A stretch of 49,949 bases of DNA. Source: Acidobacteriota bacterium. GTDB taxonomy: Bacteria > Acidobacteriota > Terriglobia > Bryobacterales > Bryobacteraceae. Below, in pieces: positions 29,986-37,573 of this stretch; the first letter of the stretch is position 1; every line of letters starts with the position of its first letter. Below the pieces are notes generated by a model that worked only from the letters and a program-made list of their open reading frames with translations, did not search any database and was not told where the DNA came from. The position numbers and the translations under genes were made by a program. The stretch covers positions 1 through 49,949 of the forward strand of contig JACQZS010000101.1 in assembly GCA_016213725.1 (NCBI GenBank), in the 5' to 3' direction.

Positions 29986-31148
29986 AACGCGTGGCTGGAG
30001 CAGATGCCGTTGGACTGGAGGGCGACGGCCATCTTCTCAAGAGCGGATTTGTGGATCTGCGAAACGCGGCTTTCGTTGATCCCGAGAATCCCGCCGATTT
30101 CCTTCATCGTCATCTCGTTGGTGTAATAGAGCACGACGACCTTCTTGTACCGTTCCGGCAGGACGGCCATGGCGATATCGAGCTTTTCCTTCATTTGCTC
30201 GCGGGCGCACATGGAGTCCGGCTGGCTTTCGGGGCGGCTGGGGAACTCAGGCGCCGGCAAGTCTTCATTTTCCTGAGAGCGCGTGGAGGCGGAGATGAGG
30301 CCGACATTGCGGAGGTCGAGGGCCATCTGGCGCCAGCGCGTGATATCGACGCCGAGTTTCGCGGCGAGTTCCTCTTCAGTGGGTTGACGCTGCAACGTGG
30401 CAAAGAGATCCCGGGTGACCTGTTCCACCTGCTTGTGGCGCCGGCGAAGGTCGCGGGAAGCCCAGTCCAACTGCCGCAGGCTGTCGAGGATGGCGCCCTT
30501 GATGCGGTGCTTGGCGTAGCTGGAAAACGCCACCTGCTTGTTGGGATTGTACTTGGTAGCGGCGTCGAAGAGGCCCAGGATGCCGGCGTGGACCAGGTCG
30601 TCCAATTCAACGTGAACCGGCAGGCTCTCATGAACCCGCAAGGCGATCACCTTAACCAGGGGGAGGTTCTCCATCACCACCCGGTCCCGTCGCTCGAGCT
30701 TCGTTTCCTTTTTCGGCGCGCACGCTCTGGGCGCTTGTGCCTGGGGCTCCACAGCCTGCCTGGATGTTCTTTTCGGGGCCCGCTTCGCCTGTTCCATCGC
30801 CATTGCTACTGCAGTCGCTCTCGCAGCCATCGGAGTGTCCTTCTTCTTGCCAGAAATCGGCCCTGCGCCGTTCCCTCTAACGGGGAACTCTGCGCCTGTT
30901 TCCGGGGCCGCCGGGTCTGTCAATTCTTTGAGGAATTCGCCCGACAATCTAGGTAAGGCAATCGGCGGGCCACTTTGGCGAGGCTTCGGGTTCTTGCCTG
31001 CTGCATCAACTCTATCGACGGCAAATCCAAGATTCTTTAGGCTTTCCTGAAACTCCTCAGGCTCGGCGCTCGAGGCATGGGTAGAGCGGCCCAAGGGCAC
31101 TTCCAGCTCTAATTCCCGTTTTGCCACGAATTGTCCGCGGGCCTTCAT
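29982..31148 (-). CDS. fliA: FliA/WhiG-family sigma factor with a long N-terminal extension
   Basis: 388 residues. Region 2 (VMENLPLVKVIALRVHESLP, DDLVHAGILGLFDAATKYNP, FSSYAKHRIKGAILDSLRQLDW), region 3 (QRQPTEEELAAKLGVDITRW) and region 4 (LPERYKKVVVLYYTNEMTMKEIGGILGINESRVSQIHKSALEKM) are those of sigma-28, which reads flagellar late promoters. Usual FliA proteins are ~240 residues. Here about 150 extra residues precede region 2: charged, Pro/Ala/Lys-rich and without a known domain. The ATG at 31148 has a fine GAGGAG at 7 nt. An internal Met at residue 107 would give a ~280-residue protein. The stop codon is in the end of the MITE. The motility genes flbD-motA-motB lie at 47-49 kb. Confidence 0.88.
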   Translation of the reverse strand: MKARGQFVAKRELELEVPLGRSTHASSAEPEEFQESLKNLGFAVDRVDAAGKNPKPRQSGPPIALPRLSGEFLKELTDPAAPETGAEFPVRGNGAGPISGKKKDTPMAARATAVAMAMEQAKRAPKRTSRQAVEPQAQAPRACAPKKETKLERRDRVVMENLPLVKVIALRVHESLPVHVELDDLVHAGILGLFDAATKYNPNKQVAFSSYAKHRIKGAILDSLRQLDWASRDLRRRHKQVEQVTRDLFATLQRQPTEEELAAKLGVDITRWRQMALDLRNVGLISASTRSQENEDLPAPEFPSRPESQPDSMCAREQMKEKLDIAMAVLPERYKKVVVLYYTNEMTMKEIGGILGINESRVSQIHKSALEKMAVALQSNGICSSHAF

Positions 31149-31358
31149 CTCAGGTCTCCTCAGTCTGGAACACCGAGTTCCATTCCGGTACAAATTACGC
31201 ACGGGTGAGCGAGTAGAGACAACATCCCCTCACTCTCCTGGGCCAATCGTAGCTAATAACTGAGGATTTTCCGCTAGACGAATCGCCTTAGTTCTTAGGG
31301 TCGATATCCCTATGAAAAGCTAAGGCTAAACCCCAATTTGTGGTTCACCTGTCAGACC

Positions 31359-31523
31359 TTACCCCAACTGTTCCTTCTTGGTCGCCACCCAACTCTTGAC
31401 CGCGAACGCGGCAAGTATCACCAGCACTATCCAGCGGAAGCGGCCGTCCAGGGTGAACCAGGCGGCCACTCCGAGCAGCGCGTATCCGGCCAGCGCCCAC
31501 TTCAGCTTGCTCTTTAATTCCAT
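31359..31523 (-). CDS. 54-residue two-helix membrane protein
   Basis: MELKSKLKWALAGYALLGVA starts a 54-residue protein with two hydrophobic helices (about 9-26 and 29-48) joined by TLDGRFRW, and a charged tail (ATKKEQLG). The ATG at 31523 has GGGGA 5 nt upstream. It follows the TonB gene by 140 bp on the same strand and may be its distal partner, or a separate unit upstream of the sigma factor. The function is unknown. The longer frame reaching 31790 is Arg/Pro/Ser-rich shadow of tonB and is rejected. Confidence 0.65.
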   Translation of the reverse strand: MELKSKLKWALAGYALLGVAAWFTLDGRFRWIVLVILAAFAVKSWVATKKEQLG

Positions 31524-31662
31524 GTGATCCCCATGATAAAACCACTTACTGAGAAATGCCCGAGGTGAGTGTCCCTCAGAACGGCCCGGGCGCCGAGGTC
31601 GGGCCTCCGCCTTAGCGCATGAAAGGGCCGTCCACACTCCTGGAGCAATGCACGGGCTTGGC

Positions 31663-32724
31663 TCAGCGCGGCATGTTGTAGGAGAAAACGAGCTGCAGGC
31701 GGATCTCCATGCCCTTGAACTCGGCGGGCAGAGGCGGGAACGGATTGCTGGCGCTGATGCCTGCGACGGCGGCGCGGTCCAAGGCCTCACGGCCGGAAGG
31801 CATGGAAATGACGAGCTTGGGGACGCCGCCCGACTTGCTGATGGAAAACATGATGGCGGTGCGGCCCTGCAGCCCTAGCCGGGCGCTTTCCGGGGTGACC
31901 GCCTGCCAGTTCCGTTTGACTGCGGCCAGCACCTGGATGAGATAGGGCCGGAAGTCCACGCCCTGAGGATCGCTGAGCAACTCCAGCGTGCTGGCATTGC
32001 GACGTGCGGAAGGATCCTGGCTGATGGCTTCGCTAATGCCACCCGAGCCCATGGCTCCGGTGTCGCCGACAACCAGGCCGCGGCCGCCGCTTTTCACCAC
32101 GCTCCTGACCGCTTCATCCACGCTCTGCTTGGGCGGCGCGATGCGGGCCTGTCCGGCTGGCGCGGCGCCGGGTTGGGTGCCGCCGACCCGTTCAAACGGG
32201 TTAGCCAGCTTCGGCGCATCGGCAGGAGGGGCGCCGGGCAGGCGAGTGGACGGGCCATTGGGCAGATTCGGGAGGCCCTGCTGGGCCAGCTCCACGGGCG
32301 GGGCCTCGATCACGGCCGGCCGGGGAGATGGGGAGTTCACGCCGGGGGGAGGAGTGAAGGGCCTGCCAGCCGGCGTCTGTTGCGATTGCCGGATCTCCGG
32401 TTGCGGCATCAAAGCGGCCAAATCCACTTCCGCGGCGGGTTTGCCGCGCTGCGCTTCCTTCTGAGTGACTTTGAAGGGTGGGAGATTGCGCGGGGCAACC
32501 AGTGGAGTGGCGCGCCGCAGGTCTACGCGGACGTCGGTGCCTTCAAAGCTCCAGCCCCCGCCGGCGGGGGCATTCAGGGCGAAGAGGATGATCGCGACGT
32601 GATAGACGGCCGTGCCAACGGCGGCGAAGCGCTGGCGGCGAGACCGCTCCGGCTCATGCCGGAGAATCAGCAGCCGGGGTTCGCTGTGGTTGCCGTTCCA
32701 GTAGCGCTGAAAGTCCTCGAGCAT
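31663..32724 (-). CDS. TonB-family energy transducer
   Basis: 353 residues. A cytoplasmic N-terminus of ~35 residues is followed by one membrane helix (AVGTAVYHVAIILFAL). A long Pro/Ala-rich periplasmic linker (~95-215) leads to a TonB C-terminal domain (~265-353) with YLIQVLAAVKRNWQ, GLQGRTAIMFSISKSGGVPKLVI, ALDRAAVAGISASNPFPPLP and a final LQLVFSYN strand. It should span the periplasm to energise outer-membrane receptors such as that at 6680. No ExbB/ExbD genes are adjacent. It begins 4 bp after the Gfo/Idh gene, so it is the distal gene of the lipid A operon, an unusual place for TonB. Confidence 0.88.
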   Translation of the reverse strand: MLEDFQRYWNGNHSEPRLLILRHEPERSRRQRFAAVGTAVYHVAIILFALNAPAGGGWSFEGTDVRVDLRRATPLVAPRNLPPFKVTQKEAQRGKPAAEVDLAALMPQPEIRQSQQTPAGRPFTPPPGVNSPSPRPAVIEAPPVELAQQGLPNLPNGPSTRLPGAPPADAPKLANPFERVGGTQPGAAPAGQARIAPPKQSVDEAVRSVVKSGGRGLVVGDTGAMGSGGISEAISQDPSARRNASTLELLSDPQGVDFRPYLIQVLAAVKRNWQAVTPESARLGLQGRTAIMFSISKSGGVPKLVISMPSGREALDRAAVAGISASNPFPPLPAEFKGMEIRLQLVFSYNMPR

Positions 32725-32728
32725 GAAA

Positions 32729-33718
32729 TCACAAGGCCGGCGGGGGCCCCAAATGGATAGACGCGTCTGCCAGCGTCTTTGCTACCACCTGGCCATGATC
32801 TTTCATTTCAGCTTCGATCCAGGTCGCCAGCTCGAGTGCGCGGGTGGCGGCTTCGCCGTCCACCTGTGGCCTGCTGCGGTCGCGCGAGGCCGCGGCGAAC
32901 GACTCCAGTTGCCGCTTGAGCGGCTCCTGACGGGTGACTCCCTGAGGCAGGAGCTTGACCTGCCGCTTCTCGTCCACGGCGATGGAGAAGCACTCCTGCT
33001 TGGCGTAATCGACAGAGACGTATTGCCTGGGCTGGAAGTAGCGGAGCTTGCGCACCCGTTCCGTGGAGACCCGCGAGGCGGTGAGATTGGCAATGCAGCC
33101 ACCGGGGAAGGTAAGGCGGACATTGGCGATATCCGCTTTTTCGGAGAGAACCGGGATGCCGGCAGCGCGCACTTCTGTGGGCATGGCGCCGGTAATGGAG
33201 AGGAGGATGTCGAGGTCGTGAATCATCAAATCCAGCACGACATCGACATCGAGGCTGCGCGGGGTGAAGACGCTGAGCCGGTGGATTTCGAAGAACAGCG
33301 GCACGGTGACCAGCCGGCGGGCCGCCTCCACGGCGGGATTGAAGCGCTCCAGGTGACCCACCTGGAGAATGCGGCCGTGCTGGGAAGAGCAAGCCGTCAT
33401 CTGGCGAGCCTCCTCGATGGTGACGGCGATGGGCTTTTCCACCAGGACGTCGAGCCCGGACTCCATCAGGCGGCAGGCAACTTCGCGGTGGGCCACGGTG
33501 GGGACGGCGACGACGGCGGCTCGGCAAGCGGCGGCCAGGTCGTCCAGCGACGCGAAAGCCTTGCACCCGAATTCGGCGGCCGCGGCGGCCGCCCGGGCAG
33601 CGTCGGTATCGAACAGCCCAATCAGTTCCGCTCCGGTGCTCTCGCGAATCACGCGCAGGTGGTTGCGCCCGAAAACTCCGGCGCCGCACACACCCATCGC
33701 CAACTTCTGCTCGCTCAT
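32729..33718 (-). CDS. Gfo/Idh/MocA-family NAD(P) oxidoreductase
   Basis: 329 residues. The Rossmann N-terminus has GVCGAGVFGRNHLRVI, then VVAVPTVAHREVA and the family's VEKPIAVTIEEA motif (catalytic Lys of EKP). The C-terminal half has VLDLMIHDLDILLSI, with the His/Asp of the active site. Its start overlaps lpxI as ATGA and it lies in the lipid A operon. The UDP-GlcNAc 3-dehydrogenase GnnA, which with the transaminase GnnB makes the 3-amino sugar for amide-linked lipid A, belongs to this family and often sits next to lpxA. That is an attractive but unproven assignment, since no gnnB-like gene is here. Other sugar-nucleotide oxidations are possible. Confidence 0.88.
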   Translation of the reverse strand: MSEQKLAMGVCGAGVFGRNHLRVIRESTGAELIGLFDTDAARAAAAAAEFGCKAFASLDDLAAACRAAVVAVPTVAHREVACRLMESGLDVLVEKPIAVTIEEARQMTACSSQHGRILQVGHLERFNPAVEAARRLVTVPLFFEIHRLSVFTPRSLDVDVVLDLMIHDLDILLSITGAMPTEVRAAGIPVLSEKADIANVRLTFPGGCIANLTASRVSTERVRKLRYFQPRQYVSVDYAKQECFSIAVDEKRQVKLLPQGVTRQEPLKRQLESFAAASRDRSRPQVDGEAATRALELATWIEAEMKDHGQVVAKTLADASIHLGPPPAL

Positions 33719-34530
33719 TCTTCCTCCGGCGCGTAGCCGGCGACGGCGATGCCGTGGCGCGCGGCCAGTTCCAGCATTTCTTCCTTGTCCAGCAGGAGCG
33801 TGCGGCCGGCATCAACTGCCAGCGCGGTGGTTCCCGTCTCCGCCATGGTGCGGATGGTGTCGGGGCCGGCGACGGGCACGTCGAACTGCAGGTGCTGCCT
33901 GCGTTTGGAGACCTTGATCAGCCGCAGGCCGCGGCCATTCACCAGTGATGCGGCGCGGCGCAACATCGCGTCGGTGCCTTCCATCGCCTCCACGGCCACG
34001 CAGGCGCGCTCGCTCACGGCCACGCTCTGTCCGATGTCGAAACCGGCCAGCGCGTTGGCCACGCGGCGGCCGTAGTCGATGTCCTTGCGCTCGTCGTCGT
34101 CCAATTTGCGCTTCCCGATCACTCCTTCGGGGGCGAGCAGAGGCTTCAGCAGGACAGTGGAGTCACCGAGGCGGATGCCTTCTTTTTCGAGTTCGGCGCG
34201 CACGCCGCCGATCAGGGAGTCGGTATTGCGGGTGGGCAGGGACATCAGCAGCTTGAACAGGCGCCAGTCCGGTTTGAGTGAGCTGAATAGCGAGGTGTGT
34301 TTCACCTGGCCGGCCATGATCACCTCGGTGATCTTTTCTCTATGCAGGATTTCGATGAGCTTGCCGAGCTCAGCGATGGAAATCCAGTGGCAGCTCGCGC
34401 CGAGTTGTTCGACCTCCGGCGGGGCATTGTCCTTGAGGGCGATCACCACCACTTCGTGGCCCAGTTGGCGGGCCGTTTCCAGTGCCAGCACTGGAAAGCG
34501 GCTCGACCCGGCGATGAGGCCATATCTCAC
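33715..34530 (-). CDS. lpxI: UDP-2,3-diacylglucosamine pyrophosphatase, LpxI type
   Basis: A 271-residue DUF1009 family enzyme that cleaves UDP-2,3-diacylglucosamine to lipid X and UMP. It replaces the unrelated LpxH in many bacteria. N-terminal domain: YGLIAGSSRFPVLALETARQLG and VIMAGQVKH. C-terminal catalytic domain: DIGQSVAVSERACVAVEAMEGTDAML, LIKVSKRRQHLQFDVPVAGPDTI and ALAVDAGRTLLLDKEEM, the family's conserved blocks. It overlaps lpxA at its start and the oxidoreductase at its end, both as ATGA. LpxC, LpxD and LpxB are not in the window. Confidence 0.95.
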   Translation of the reverse strand: MRYGLIAGSSRFPVLALETARQLGHEVVVIALKDNAPPEVEQLGASCHWISIAELGKLIEILHREKITEVIMAGQVKHTSLFSSLKPDWRLFKLLMSLPTRNTDSLIGGVRAELEKEGIRLGDSTVLLKPLLAPEGVIGKRKLDDDERKDIDYGRRVANALAGFDIGQSVAVSERACVAVEAMEGTDAMLRRAASLVNGRGLRLIKVSKRRQHLQFDVPVAGPDTIRTMAETGTTALAVDAGRTLLLDKEEMLELAARHGIAVAGYAPEEE

Positions 34531-35303
34531 TTGATGAACCCGCGCTTGCCTGTACGAATGAATTCGATGAGCTCATCCACCTCTTCACTGGCCGGCACCT
34601 GTTCGCGAATGGCTTCGATGGCCTGAGAGGTGTTGAGGCTCTCGCTGGTGAGCAGGCGAAAGCACTTGTTGAGAGCATCTACGATCTCGGGATCAAAGCC
34701 GCGGCGCTTCAGGCCCACTTTGTTGGCGCCAAAGAGCCTGGATTCGCGCGGCGTAACGGTCATGGAGAATGGAAGCACGTCCTGGGTGAGGACGCTGTAG
34801 CCGCCCACAACGGCGTGGCGGCCGATGCGGCAGAACTGGTGGACGCCGGAGAAGGCTTCGACGATGGCGTAGTCTTCGATGGTGACGTGGCCGGCCAGGG
34901 TTGTGGCGTTGCCCAGGATGCAGTGGCTGCCGACGCGGGCGTCGTGGGCGATGTGGGCGTATGCCATCAGGAGGTTGTCGTCGCCGATGGAAGTGAGGGC
35001 GCCGCCGCCTTCGGTGCCGCGGTGGATGGTGACGAATTCGCGGATGCGGTTGCGGCTGCCGATGCGGGTTTCGGCGCGCTCACCATGGTACTTGAGGTCC
35101 TGAGAGGCCACGCCGACACTGGCGTAAGGGTAGAAGAGATTGTCCTCTGCAATCCACGTGGGGCCCTCCATGTAGATGTGGGCCATGAGGCGCGTGCGGG
35201 CGCCGATTTCGACCTCCGGTCCGATTACGCAGAAGGGCCCGATCTCAGCCTCGGGGTGGATCCGAGCTGCGGGATCGACAATCGCGCTCGGGTGAATCGC
35301 CAT
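34527..35303 (-). CDS. lpxA: UDP-N-acetylglucosamine acyltransferase
   Basis: A 258-residue left-handed beta-helix enzyme that transfers a hydroxyacyl chain from ACP to UDP-GlcNAc, or to its 3-amino derivative in some bacteria. It is the first step of lipid A. The hexapeptide-repeat part starts AIHPSAIVDPAARIHPEAEI. The catalytic His is in LLMAYAHIAHDARVGSHC. GNATTLAGHVTIEDYAIV and VVGGYSVLTQDVLPFSM follow, then the C-terminal helical domain (GLKRRGFDPEIVDALNKCFRLL). I chose the ATG at 35303, 2 bp after the fabZ stop. A start further upstream would run inside fabZ in another frame. It overlaps lpxI by 4 bp. Confidence 0.96.
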   Translation of the reverse strand: MAIHPSAIVDPAARIHPEAEIGPFCVIGPEVEIGARTRLMAHIYMEGPTWIAEDNLFYPYASVGVASQDLKYHGERAETRIGSRNRIREFVTIHRGTEGGGALTSIGDDNLLMAYAHIAHDARVGSHCILGNATTLAGHVTIEDYAIVEAFSGVHQFCRIGRHAVVGGYSVLTQDVLPFSMTVTPRESRLFGANKVGLKRRGFDPEIVDALNKCFRLLTSESLNTSQAIEAIREQVPASEEVDELIEFIRTGKRGFIK

Positions 35304-35305
35304 AC

Positions 35306-35770
35306 TTACTCTGCTTGCGGCGGGACTCCCAGCGCCGGCTTGTCGGCCAGCTTGCACATGACGATGCCCTCGGCCACAATCTGGCCATTGACCGTGGCCG
35401 TGCCCTGCATTTTGACAATGCTGGCCTTTCGTTTCAATGTCTTGCACTCGATCATGAGCACGTCCCCCGGCAACACGGGCCGGCGGAACTTAGCCTCTTC
35501 GATGGAGGCGAACAGCACGAGCTTGTTCTTGCGGTCGGGCACGCTGAGCAAGACGAGCACGCCGCCCACCTGTGCCATGGCTTCGACAATGAGCACCCCG
35601 GGCATCACCGGGTAATCGGGGAAATGGCCCATGAAGAAGGGTTCGTTGGCGGTGACGTTCTTCTGGCCGACGATACGATCCTCTTCGATTTCGAGGATGC
35701 GGTCCACCAGAAGCATGGGATAACGGTGCGGCAGAATGTCGCGAATGTCGATATTTTCGAGGACTGGCAT
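35306..35770 (-). CDS. fabZ: 3-hydroxyacyl-ACP dehydratase
   Basis: A 154-residue hotdog-fold enzyme of fatty-acid synthesis. Active-site His49 and Glu63 lie in MGHFPDYPVMPGVLIVEAMAQ. The N-terminus (IDIRDILPHRYPMLLVDRI) is typical. It competes with LpxA for hydroxyacyl-ACP, which explains the common fabZ-lpxA pairing. It is the first gene of the five-gene lipid A operon. The start is only 25 bp from the start of the divergent M20 gene, so its promoter must be in that gap or inside the neighbour. Confidence 0.97.
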   Translation of the reverse strand: MPVLENIDIRDILPHRYPMLLVDRILEIEEDRIVGQKNVTANEPFFMGHFPDYPVMPGVLIVEAMAQVGGVLVLLSVPDRKNKLVLFASIEEAKFRRPVLPGDVLMIECKTLKRKASIVKMQGTATVNGQIVAEGIVMCKLADKPALGVPPQAE

Positions 35771-35781
35771 CGCAGAAACGA

Positions 35782-35788
35782 TATTCTA
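35782..35788. promoter_or_regulatory. Overlapping divergent -10 boxes (fabZ and M20 gene)
   Basis: TATTCT (35782-35787, plus) and TAGAAT (35788-35783, minus) share the same bases in the 25-bp gap. The plus box ends 8 nt before the M20 ATG and the minus box ends 12 nt before the fabZ ATG, so both transcripts would have almost no leader. Confidence 0.4.
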
Positions 35789-35795
35789 ACATTCG

Positions 35796-36950
35796 ATGGA
35801 CGCCATCCTCACCCGTGCGCAGGCTGCCCAGCCTGCCATCCTCAGCGCGCTCCGCCAGATGGTGGAGTGCGAATCGCCCAGCGACGACGCCGCTGCGGTC
35901 TCTCGTTTCATGGACTTGCTGGCCGCCCAGGCGGCGGATGTTGCCACGGTGAAGATCTTTCCCGGCGGGCGATTCGGCAAGAACATGCTGCTCACGTTTC
36001 AACTGCCGGGACCGAAACGGAAGAGCGGGCCCCGGATTCTGGGGGTGGGACACGGCGATACGGTGTGGCCGGTAGGCACGCTGAAGAGCATGCCATGGCG
36101 GGAAGAGGGAGGACGGCTGTGGGGACCGGGCGTTCTGGACATGAAGGCCGGGCTGGCGTTCTTCGTGGCGGCAATGCGCATCCTGCGTGACCTGGACTTG
36201 CCGGTGAAACGGCCGGTGGCGTTGTGGGTGGTTTCCGACGAGGAGGTGGGCAGCGAGGCGTCGCGCCCCCTGACGGAGAAGATGGCGCTGGACAGCGCCG
36301 CCGTGCTGGTGGCCGAACCGGGCACTGGATTGACGGGCAAGCTGAAAACGGCGCGCAAAGGCGTGGGCGACTACGTCGTCCAGGTGCACGGAAAGGCCTC
36401 GCACGCCGGAGTTGATTTCCTGTCTGGCGCCAGCGCCATCGTCGAACTGGCGCGGCAGATTGAGCGGATCGCCAGCTTCACGGATCTGGACAAGGGGTTG
36501 ACGGTGAATCCGGGCGTGATTCGCGGCGGGTCGCGGACGAATGTGGTGGCGGCCCAGGCGGAGGTCGAAGTGGATATCCGCATCGCGCGGATCAGGGACT
36601 TCGCGCCGCTGCACAAGCGGTTCCTCGGCTTGAAGCCGGTGGACCCACGCTGCCGGATCGAAGTAACGGGCGGCCTGAACCGTCCGCCGATGGAGCGAAC
36701 CAAGGGCGTGGCGGCACTGTACCGCGCAGCCTATACGCTGGCGAAGAAGCACCTGGGGCTGACCATCGAAGAATCGGCCACTGGCGGTGGCTCAGACGGG
36801 AATTTCACGGCCGGCCTGGGTGTGCCGACGCTGGATGGGATCGGGGCCGTAGGAGAAGGGGCGCACGCGGTGAACGAGAGCATTCTCATCGACCGGATTG
36901 CGGACCGCACGGCCCTACTCGCCCATCTCGCCCGCCATTTGGGACAATAG
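35796..36950 (+). CDS. M20-family metallopeptidase (carboxypeptidase G2-like)
   Basis: 384 residues, no signal peptide, so probably cytoplasmic. The di-zinc site is plain: His86 and Asp88 in GVGHGDTVWP, Asp115 in GPGVLDMKAG, Glu149/Glu150 in VVSDEEVGSE, and the late His in GEGAHAVNE. The dimerisation insert (GKLKTARKGVGDYVVQVHGKASHAG) is that of the glutamate carboxypeptidase/ArgE/DapE group. The closest pattern is carboxypeptidase G2, which frees glutamate from folate-type or peptide substrates. The true substrate is not known. It is not an arginine gene by context, because it is adjacent to lipid genes. It ends 20 bp before psd. Confidence 0.9.
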   Translation: MDAILTRAQAAQPAILSALRQMVECESPSDDAAAVSRFMDLLAAQAADVATVKIFPGGRFGKNMLLTFQLPGPKRKSGPRILGVGHGDTVWPVGTLKSMPWREEGGRLWGPGVLDMKAGLAFFVAAMRILRDLDLPVKRPVALWVVSDEEVGSEASRPLTEKMALDSAAVLVAEPGTGLTGKLKTARKGVGDYVVQVHGKASHAGVDFLSGASAIVELARQIERIASFTDLDKGLTVNPGVIRGGSRTNVVAAQAEVEVDIRIARIRDFAPLHKRFLGLKPVDPRCRIEVTGGLNRPPMERTKGVAALYRAAYTLAKKHLGLTIEESATGGGSDGNFTAGLGVPTLDGIGAVGEGAHAVNESILIDRIADRTALLAHLARHLGQ

Positions 36951-36953
36951 ACA

Positions 36954-36967
36954 AGGAAGTTCTTCCT
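36954..36967 (+). promoter_or_regulatory. Small hairpin over the psd ribosome site
   Basis: AGGAA (36954-36958) and TTCCT (36963-36967) can pair around a GTTC loop. The left arm is the only Shine-Dalgarno-like sequence before the ATG at 36971, and its spacing to the ATG (about 12 nt) is too long unless the hairpin brings it closer. Confidence 0.3.
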
Positions 36968-36970
36968 GCT

Positions 36971-37573
36971 ATGGTCATTACCGGCCTCTACTACGCCCTG
37001 TTTCTTACGGGCGCCGGCGCCGTACTCGGCTACTTCACCCGCGGCTGGGCGGGGGTGCCATTTTACGTCCTGGCGGTCTTCTGCCTCTGGTTCTTTCGCG
37101 ACCCCGACCGCGTCATCCCGCCGGGAGATGTGGCGGTTTCACCGGCCGACGGCAAAGTGGTGCTGATCAAGCGCACACCGCAGTTCACTCGGGTGTGCGT
37201 ATTCCTAAACGTCTTCGACGTGCACGTGAATCGGGCGCCGATCGCCGGAAAGATCACCGATATCACTTACAAGCAGGGCAAGTTCCTGGTGGCGAGCAAG
37301 GAAGCCGCCTCTCTGGAAAACGAGATGAACACCATCACGATCGACGGCCACGGAACGGTGGTGAAGTTCTCGCAGATTGCGGGACTGATTGCGCGCCGCA
37401 TCGTCTGTTACAAAAAGCCGGGCGAATTTGTGACCGCCGGCGAACGCGTTGGGCTGATCAAGTTCGGTTCGCGCGTCGATATTGAGTTTGGTCCCGAGTG
37501 GGAGATCCGCGTGGCGGAAGGCCAGCGCGTATCGGCCGGCTCCTCCATTCTGGCCGCCAGGAAGAAAGCATGA
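36971..37573 (+). CDS. psd: Phosphatidylserine decarboxylase (short type)
   Basis: A 200-residue proenzyme that makes phosphatidylethanolamine from phosphatidylserine at the inner membrane. An N-terminal hydrophobic hairpin (residues 3-20 and 28-42) is followed by FFRDPDRVIPPGDVAVSPADGKV, NVFDVHVNRAPIAG and the self-cleavage/pyruvoyl site at Gly166-Ser167 in KFGSRVDIEFG, the GS motif of the short (archaeal-type, PSD-A) family. The stop overlaps the next start as ATGA, so psd and pssA, consecutive enzymes, are coupled. Confidence 0.95.
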   Translation: MVITGLYYALFLTGAGAVLGYFTRGWAGVPFYVLAVFCLWFFRDPDRVIPPGDVAVSPADGKVVLIKRTPQFTRVCVFLNVFDVHVNRAPIAGKITDITYKQGKFLVASKEAASLENEMNTITIDGHGTVVKFSQIAGLIARRIVCYKKPGEFVTAGERVGLIKFGSRVDIEFGPEWEIRVAEGQRVSAGSSILAARKKA

